Source of the DNA: Terriglobales bacterium
GTDB lineage: Bacteria > Acidobacteriota > Terriglobia > Terriglobales > Acidobacteriaceae
Length of the DNA: 64,000 bases
NCBI GenBank assembly: GCA_035651655.1
Contig: DASRFG010000015.1
Location: 44,882 to 108,881, forward strand
Direction of reading: 5' to 3'
Made by a program: the position numbers and the translations under genes. Shown piece by piece: positions 60,251 to 64,000 of the stretch (position 1 is its first letter; each line of letters begins with the position of its first letter). The notes under the pieces were generated by a model that was given only the letters and a program-made list of their open reading frames with translations, had not been told where the DNA came from and ran no database searches.

Positions 60251-61249
60251 TTGAAAATCTTTGTCACTGGAGGAGCTGGCTTCATCGGCTCCAATTTTAT
60301 TCGCCACGTTTTGTCCTCGGAATGTGGTCACTCAGTCATCAACTACGACAAGTTAACTTATGCCGGAAATTTGGCGAATCTGCACGGAGTAGACACGAAC
60401 CGGAGTTACGCCTTCATCCAGGGTGATATTTGCGACATCAAAGCAGTCGCCGAAAGTATGAAGGGATGCGAAGCGGTCGTCCACTTCGCGGCGGAATCGC
60501 ACGTTGATCGCAGTATCCATGAACCGGCACCGGTAATCCAGACCAACCTAACCGGCACGTTTGTTTTGCTGGAGGTTGCGCGCGAACTCAAGGTCAAAAG
60601 GTTTGTTCACGTCTCTACTGACGAGGTGTATGGCGATGTTCCGGCAGGCGTCACCACGGATGAAGAGTATCCGCTGCAGCCCAATAGCCCATATTCAGCC
60701 AGCAAGGCGGGATCCGACATGTTGGTGCGTTCGTATGTGCGCACGTACGGCTTCCCTGCCCTGATCACTCGATCGTGCAACAACTACGGACCATACCAGT
60801 TCCCCGAGAAATTTCTTCCGCTGATGATCTCCAATGCGCTGGAGAACAGGCCGATTCCTGTGTACGGCGACGGCGCACAAGAACGAGAGTGGTTGCACGT
60901 AGAGGACAATTGCCGCGCCATCTACGCCGTATTGGAGCGCGGACGGGTAGGCCAGATCTATAACATCGGGACACGCGACTCGGAGCGCAATATTGACCTG
61001 ACCAAGAGACTCCTTAGAATTATTGGCAAACCGGAGACGCTCATCAGTTATGTTACCGACCGGCCGGGACACGATCGTCGCTACGCCATCGACTCGCAAA
61101 AGATACAGAGGGAACTGAATTGGCAGCCCCAAATTCCGCTCGATGAGGGATTAAGAAGCACGGTGGAGTGGTATCGCAACAACAACCCGTGGTTAACAGC
61201 CGTCTTGAAGAAGGGCACGGCAGTTGCAACTTATGCCCCCCGCACTTAG
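60251..61249 (+). CDS. rfbB: dTDP-glucose 4,6-dehydratase
   Basis: A 332-residue SDR-family enzyme making dTDP-4-keto-6-deoxyglucose. It starts at TTG with GGAG 10 nt upstream, which puts the NAD motif FVTGGAGFIGSNF at the very front; no other start fits. The catalytic STDEVYGD and the Y-x-x-x-K pair (SPYSASKAGSD) are present, as are ITRSCNNYGPYQFPEK and the dTDP-binding GDGAQEREWLHVED. The rfbC and rfbD genes needed for dTDP-rhamnose are not in the window, so the product may feed a different 6-deoxysugar or rhamnose genes may lie elsewhere. It forms a two-gene unit with rfbA. Confidence 0.93.
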   Translation: MKIFVTGGAGFIGSNFIRHVLSSECGHSVINYDKLTYAGNLANLHGVDTNRSYAFIQGDICDIKAVAESMKGCEAVVHFAAESHVDRSIHEPAPVIQTNLTGTFVLLEVARELKVKRFVHVSTDEVYGDVPAGVTTDEEYPLQPNSPYSASKAGSDMLVRSYVRTYGFPALITRSCNNYGPYQFPEKFLPLMISNALENRPIPVYGDGAQEREWLHVEDNCRAIYAVLERGRVGQIYNIGTRDSERNIDLTKRLLRIIGKPETLISYVTDRPGHDRRYAIDSQKIQRELNWQPQIPLDEGLRSTVEWYRNNNPWLTAVLKKGTAVATYAPRT

Positions 61250-61258
61250 TTGGCTTGC

Positions 61259-61618
61259 TTAACTCGTCTCGTCGGCACCACTCGCCAGCGGGGCATCGAA
61301 CCGTATGCCGACCAGGTAGTAGCCCTCTACAGAAACCACCCGCACAGATTTCGCAGAGAAGATCCGCTCGCTGCTAGCCAGGCCTGTACTTGATGGAAAT
61401 GGGGCGGGAGGTACTTCGACTGAAAGCGGCACTCCGGAAGCCAAGTAGCGTCGGGTTGCAATCAGGAAACCGCCTGCACTGATGTTTACCGCTGTGGTCA
61501 GTTCAGAAACTGCCTGATCACCCTCGGTTTGCGCGCGAATATACACCGGAATAGGTAGCGAAATGCGTGGCCATTCCCTTCGCTCAGAGAAATCGCCCTT
61601 GGGTGTGGAGCTTTGCAC
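61259..61618 (-). CDS. PilZ domain protein, likely c-di-GMP receptor
   Basis: A 119-residue single-domain protein starting at GTG. The two c-di-GMP motifs are intact: R-x-x-x-R (Arg14-Arg18, RREWPR) and (D/N)-x-S-x-x-G (Asn45-Ser47-Gly50, NISAGG). Such proteins change EPS synthesis, export or motility when c-di-GMP rises. It is encoded on the strand opposite rfbB, with its stop 9 nt past the rfbB stop, and divergent from the histidine kinase gene. Its target is unknown, but the place next to an EPS locus is suggestive. Confidence 0.82.
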   Translation of the reverse strand: MQSSTPKGDFSERREWPRISLPIPVYIRAQTEGDQAVSELTTAVNISAGGFLIATRRYLASGVPLSVEVPPAPFPSSTGLASSERIFSAKSVRVVSVEGYYLVGIRFDAPLASGADETS

Positions 61619-61791
61619 GTCATTTTTCCAATGCGGGTAAGAGAGTGGAGTTCAAACAAACTGAGAGTTGTCAGAGACTGAAGGCTCAGCTTCAACCCCC
61701 GCGAAATATTACACTTTCCACAGGAAATCGCAATCCAGGATATGACACAATGATTGCTGTTTTTGATTCACCGGACGGTTGTTCTCTGCAG

Positions 61792-61819
61792 TTGACAGGT
61801 TGGACTCCTGGGCTGTAGA
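61792..61819 (+). promoter_or_regulatory. Promoter candidate for the histidine kinase
   Basis: A perfect TTGACA (61792-61797), a 16-nt spacer, and TGTAGA (61814-61819, three of six), 57 nt before the kinase ATG. The -10 box is poor, so the call is tentative. Confidence 0.4.
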
Positions 61820-61876
61820 GTGCGCCTCAAGCCGCACGCACGCTCAATTACGCCAGTCTTCATTCGCGGAGTCTAG

Positions 61877-62773
61877 ATGTCAGCCCTGCCAGCTAAAGTC
61901 CTGCCACAAACCGCTTCATTTCGCGACTCGAAGCCGTCGCGTAGCGAAGGTTATGAGCCCCACAGTTACAGCGAACTCCTGCAAGCGTTTGAGGACTTGC
62001 AATCACAGTACCAGCGTTGCGCTGGAGCATTAGCCGCCGCCGCGCACGATTTGCGCACTCCTCTGGCGATCGTCAGTGGATATATCGAATTGCTGTTGAG
62101 TGGCAAAGTGGGTCCGCTTAGCGAACAGCAGCGAACCATTACCGAAGATATCCGCTCCAATACCGCCAGGCTAGCGGACCTGATTTCTAATTTTCTGACC
62201 TTCAGCGCGCTGGAGACCGGAAAATTGGGCATGCGGTTCGAGTTGGGCGACCTGAATGCTTCTCTTTCTGAATTATGTAACTTGTGGCTACCGCGGTTTC
62301 AGCAAAAAAAGATCGCGTTTTATTTTTTGCTGAGCGACCAAATCACTTCTTTGGTATTCGACCAGTTGCGGGTGCAACGCGTAGTTACTAACCTCCTGGA
62401 AAATGCCTTTAAGTACACGCCCGCTGGAGGAACAGTTTGGTTGGCGTCAGAACCCTACTTGCTGGATCGCCGCAGCAGCCGCAAGGAAGTCACCGACGAT
62501 CGGCGGCGAACCTTTGCTTCCACGGCAAATGGGGTGCGAGTAGTAGTTGCCGACACCGGTCCCGGAATAGCCGCCGAGTTTCATCAAGAAATTTTCAATG
62601 ATTTTTTTCATATGGCAAGCTCCCAGGATGGTCCGGAAGGTATGGGGCTAGGTCTGGCAATCTGCCGCCGATTAATTCACGCGCACGGCGGAAAAATATG
62701 GGTGGAAAGCGAGCGCGGCGCCGGCAGCAAGTTCTGCTTCTTCCTGCCGCTAACGCCCGAGGATGGCGATTAG
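61877..62773 (+). CDS. Orphan soluble sensor histidine kinase
   Basis: A 298-residue kinase with no membrane segment and no recognisable sensor domain. The ATG has GGAG 5 nt upstream. HisKA starts near residue 50 with phospho-acceptor His57 (AAAAHDLRTPL). The HATPase has the N box (NLLENAFKYTP, near 172), G1 (DTGPGIA, 226-232) and G2 (GMGLGL, 255-260), with the GSKFCFFLPL end. No response regulator gene is adjacent; both neighbours are convergent or divergent. Candidates for what it serves include a sigma-54 activator of the EPS operon, but there is no sequence proof. The stop overlaps the end of the next, convergent gene by 4 nt. Confidence 0.88.
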   Translation: MSALPAKVLPQTASFRDSKPSRSEGYEPHSYSELLQAFEDLQSQYQRCAGALAAAAHDLRTPLAIVSGYIELLLSGKVGPLSEQQRTITEDIRSNTARLADLISNFLTFSALETGKLGMRFELGDLNASLSELCNLWLPRFQQKKIAFYFLLSDQITSLVFDQLRVQRVVTNLLENAFKYTPAGGTVWLASEPYLLDRRSSRKEVTDDRRRTFASTANGVRVVVADTGPGIAAEFHQEIFNDFFHMASSQDGPEGMGLGLAICRRLIHAHGGKIWVESERGAGSKFCFFLPLTPEDGD

Positions 62774-63543
62774 CTGGATTTGAGAGACGAATTCGACCTC
62801 GCGGCCTGCGAGTGAGCTACCCGGTCAGCTAATCTGGAAGATGATGTCGAACTGAAGAGAATACCTTTCATCCACGCCTCATCAACCCGCTTGAAGTGCC
62901 ATTCGCAAGGATGATCTCTTACAAATGCTAGTAGCTGCTTCTCAGAAACACGGCCTTGTCTGTCAGTGTGCAGCCAGCTGTTTTTGAACCATTTGGAAAC
63001 GGTAAAGTGGGTGGTTCCGAACAACTCTATCAAGTCATTCAGTGTGTACCCTTCCAGCAGCCGGAGGCTCCTTCCCAATTCCTCTGCCTTGCATTTCACC
63101 GCATTGTAGCTGCGGCCGATGCCGGTCCTCTTGCGCATAGTGCGCGCAATCCAGCTCACAGTGCGAACGCCAGCGTATTCTTCCAGTAAGGAAATTTCAT
63201 CGGGAGTCCACCGGATGTGGCTCCACATCGTGATGCCGAGCTGCTCGGCTCGGCGTCGCAGTGCTGATTTGGGATAGCCAAGCTCATTAGACAAACGAGA
63301 AAGAGAGTGGGAAAGCTCCCGGCGATCTGAACACTGATAACAACGTTTCAGTTTTAAGTCCTTTTCCGAATCCCACCGGTAGCTTGATCCCTGTCGCCGC
63401 AAGAAGTTTTTCTTGGCGCTTAGGAATCCGCGACACGGACGGCAGAGGCGGTCGCGCCCCGAGGCTTGGTCGTCACACAGACGACAAATCCCGAAGTTCC
63501 TTTCCGCAATCAAGCGTGCTGTCGCTTGACCAGGGTCATTCAT
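62770..63543 (-). CDS. Zinc-ribbon and helix-turn-helix protein, unknown
   Basis: A 257-residue basic protein. An N-terminal zinc ribbon (Cys20-x2-Cys23, Cys34-x2-Cys37) is followed by a second Cys pair (CYQC, 68-71), then two Myb/SANT-like or HTH helices (LSRLSNELGYPKSALRRRA near 81-99; WTPDEISLLEEYAG near 112-125, with SWIARTM). Another HTH-like segment follows (TLNDLIELFGTTHFTVSKWF near 167-186). This combination suggests a DNA-binding protein that reads several half-sites. I do not recognise the family. It stands alone and converges on the histidine kinase gene. A phage- or mobile-element-derived origin is possible but unsupported. Confidence 0.55.
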   Translation of the reverse strand: MNDPGQATARLIAERNFGICRLCDDQASGRDRLCRPCRGFLSAKKNFLRRQGSSYRWDSEKDLKLKRCYQCSDRRELSHSLSRLSNELGYPKSALRRRAEQLGITMWSHIRWTPDEISLLEEYAGVRTVSWIARTMRKRTGIGRSYNAVKCKAEELGRSLRLLEGYTLNDLIELFGTTHFTVSKWFKNSWLHTDRQGRVSEKQLLAFVRDHPCEWHFKRVDEAWMKGILFSSTSSSRLADRVAHSQAARSNSSLKSS

Positions 63544-63802
63544 AGCGTGTCTAAGTTAGAGTTGCAATCAGATGACCAGAATTACTCGATCCCTTCGCAG
63601 ATAATCACTTTAATAGCAGCACTTTGGAGGATGGTTTTCTCGGAATAACCTGGAATGTCAAGGTACTGTGCAGTTATTTTCACAGGTATGTGACGCCAGA
63701 ACTGTAAGCTCTTGCACGCCGCGGACTTAAAAAGGAATGGCACGTGCTATTCAAGTGCTGCGCCTCAGCTGTAACAGCCCAGGGCGGGAGACCTATTCAG
63801 CC

Positions 63803-64000
63803 ATGTGCGGGATCGTAGGATACGTTGGGAAGAAGCGGGTGGTGCCGGTGATCCTGGACGGATTGAAGCGGCTGGAGTATCGCGGCTACGATTCGGCGGG
63901 GATTGCGGTGGCGGGCAATGGCGCGGGTCTGGAGATCCGGCGGGCGGAGGGCAAGCTCCGAAACCTGGAAGAAGTGATCCGGCTGAAGCCGCTGAATGGC
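63803..64000 (+). CDS. glmS: Glutamine-fructose-6-phosphate transaminase, N-terminal part (cut by window edge)
   Basis: The first 66 codons of glmS, open to the right edge. It starts [11 protein letters not shown], so Cys2 is the glutaminase nucleophile after Met removal, and continues with the [16 protein letters not shown] signature of the family. GlmS makes glucosamine-6-phosphate, the first step to UDP-GlcNAc, which the epimerases and dehydrogenase of the EPS operon use. GGGAG lies 12 nt upstream, longer than usual. The remainder (about 540 residues) lies beyond the window. Confidence 0.93.
   Translation, partial: MCGIVGYVGKKRVVPVILDGLKRLEYRGYDSAGIAVAGNGAGLEIRRAEGKLRNLEEVIRLKPLNG

Noticed and set aside
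63731..63760. TGGCACG (-24 half of a sigma-54 promoter) upstream of glmS
   Set aside because: The -12 GC is missing at the required 10-nt distance.

Overview
The window looks like a chromosomal segment of a moderately GC-rich Gram-negative soil-type bacterium, most likely an acidobacterium. The reasons are the mix of long secreted proteins with choice-of-anchor/Ig-like tails, HAF repeats and pectate-lyase-like beta-helices, a UpxY-type antiterminator, and an exopolysaccharide (EPS) locus of the Wzx/Wzy type. The taxonomic call is inference from gene content only.

Region 1 (about 1-11.7 kb) holds exported proteins and one methyltransferase: a BNR-like secreted protein, a pectate-lyase-fold protein, a zinc-ribbon SAM methyltransferase, a HAF-repeat protein and a 1090-residue copper-radical-oxidase-like protein. 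Divergent from these is a second pectate-lyase-fold protein, a paralogue of the first.

Region 2 (11.8-58.8 kb) is an almost uninterrupted minus-strand run of 32 genes, with short gaps, abutting ends or overlaps. It begins at 58769 with a NusG/RfaH-like antiterminator (UpxY family). Upstream of that gene is a near-perfect sigma-54 -24/-12 promoter (58995-59010) and a leader of about 215 nt carrying two short perfect inverted repeats. In order of transcription the run encodes: nucleotide-sugar enzymes resembling the UDP-ManNAc3NAcA route (6-dehydrogenase, Gfo/Idh dehydrogenase, DegT aminotransferase, hexapeptide N-acetyltransferase); the initiating polyprenyl glycosylphosphotransferase; two asparagine-synthase-like enzymes; an O-antigen-ligase/polymerase; glycosyltransferases; a Wzx flippase; two modular secreted transglutaminase-like proteins; a beta-helix protein; a heparinase II/III-like lyase; an MBL-fold hydrolase; a two-domain oxidoreductase; two UDP-GlcNAc 2-epimerases; a deacetylase-glycosyltransferase fusion; a second aminotransferase/oxidoreductase/acyltransferase cassette; a second deacetylase between two FAD oxidoreductases; two multi-spanning membrane proteins; a DUF354 protein; and finally the Wzc-like BY-kinase and Wza-like export protein. 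Together this is a complete synthesis, assembly, export and modification line for one acidic, amino-sugar-containing exopolysaccharide.

Region 3 (59.4-64 kb) carries rfbA- and rfbB-like genes on the plus strand, a PilZ domain protein, an orphan soluble histidine kinase, a zinc-ribbon/helix-turn-helix protein, and the first 66 codons of glmS at the right edge.

Points most worth a second look: the sigma-54 promoter plus UpxY leader controlling a 47-kb run; the tandem A-B-A / A-B-A-B-A transglutaminase-like paralogues; the deacetylase-GT2 fusion whose deacetylase half has lost a metal-binding His; and a secreted oxidase that keeps all five copper-radical-oxidase residues. The deacetylase half and the presumed RpoN control resemble XrtA/PEP-CTERM-type EPS loci, but no exosortase gene lies in this window. 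No tRNA, rRNA, IS element, CRISPR array or phage gene was recognised.
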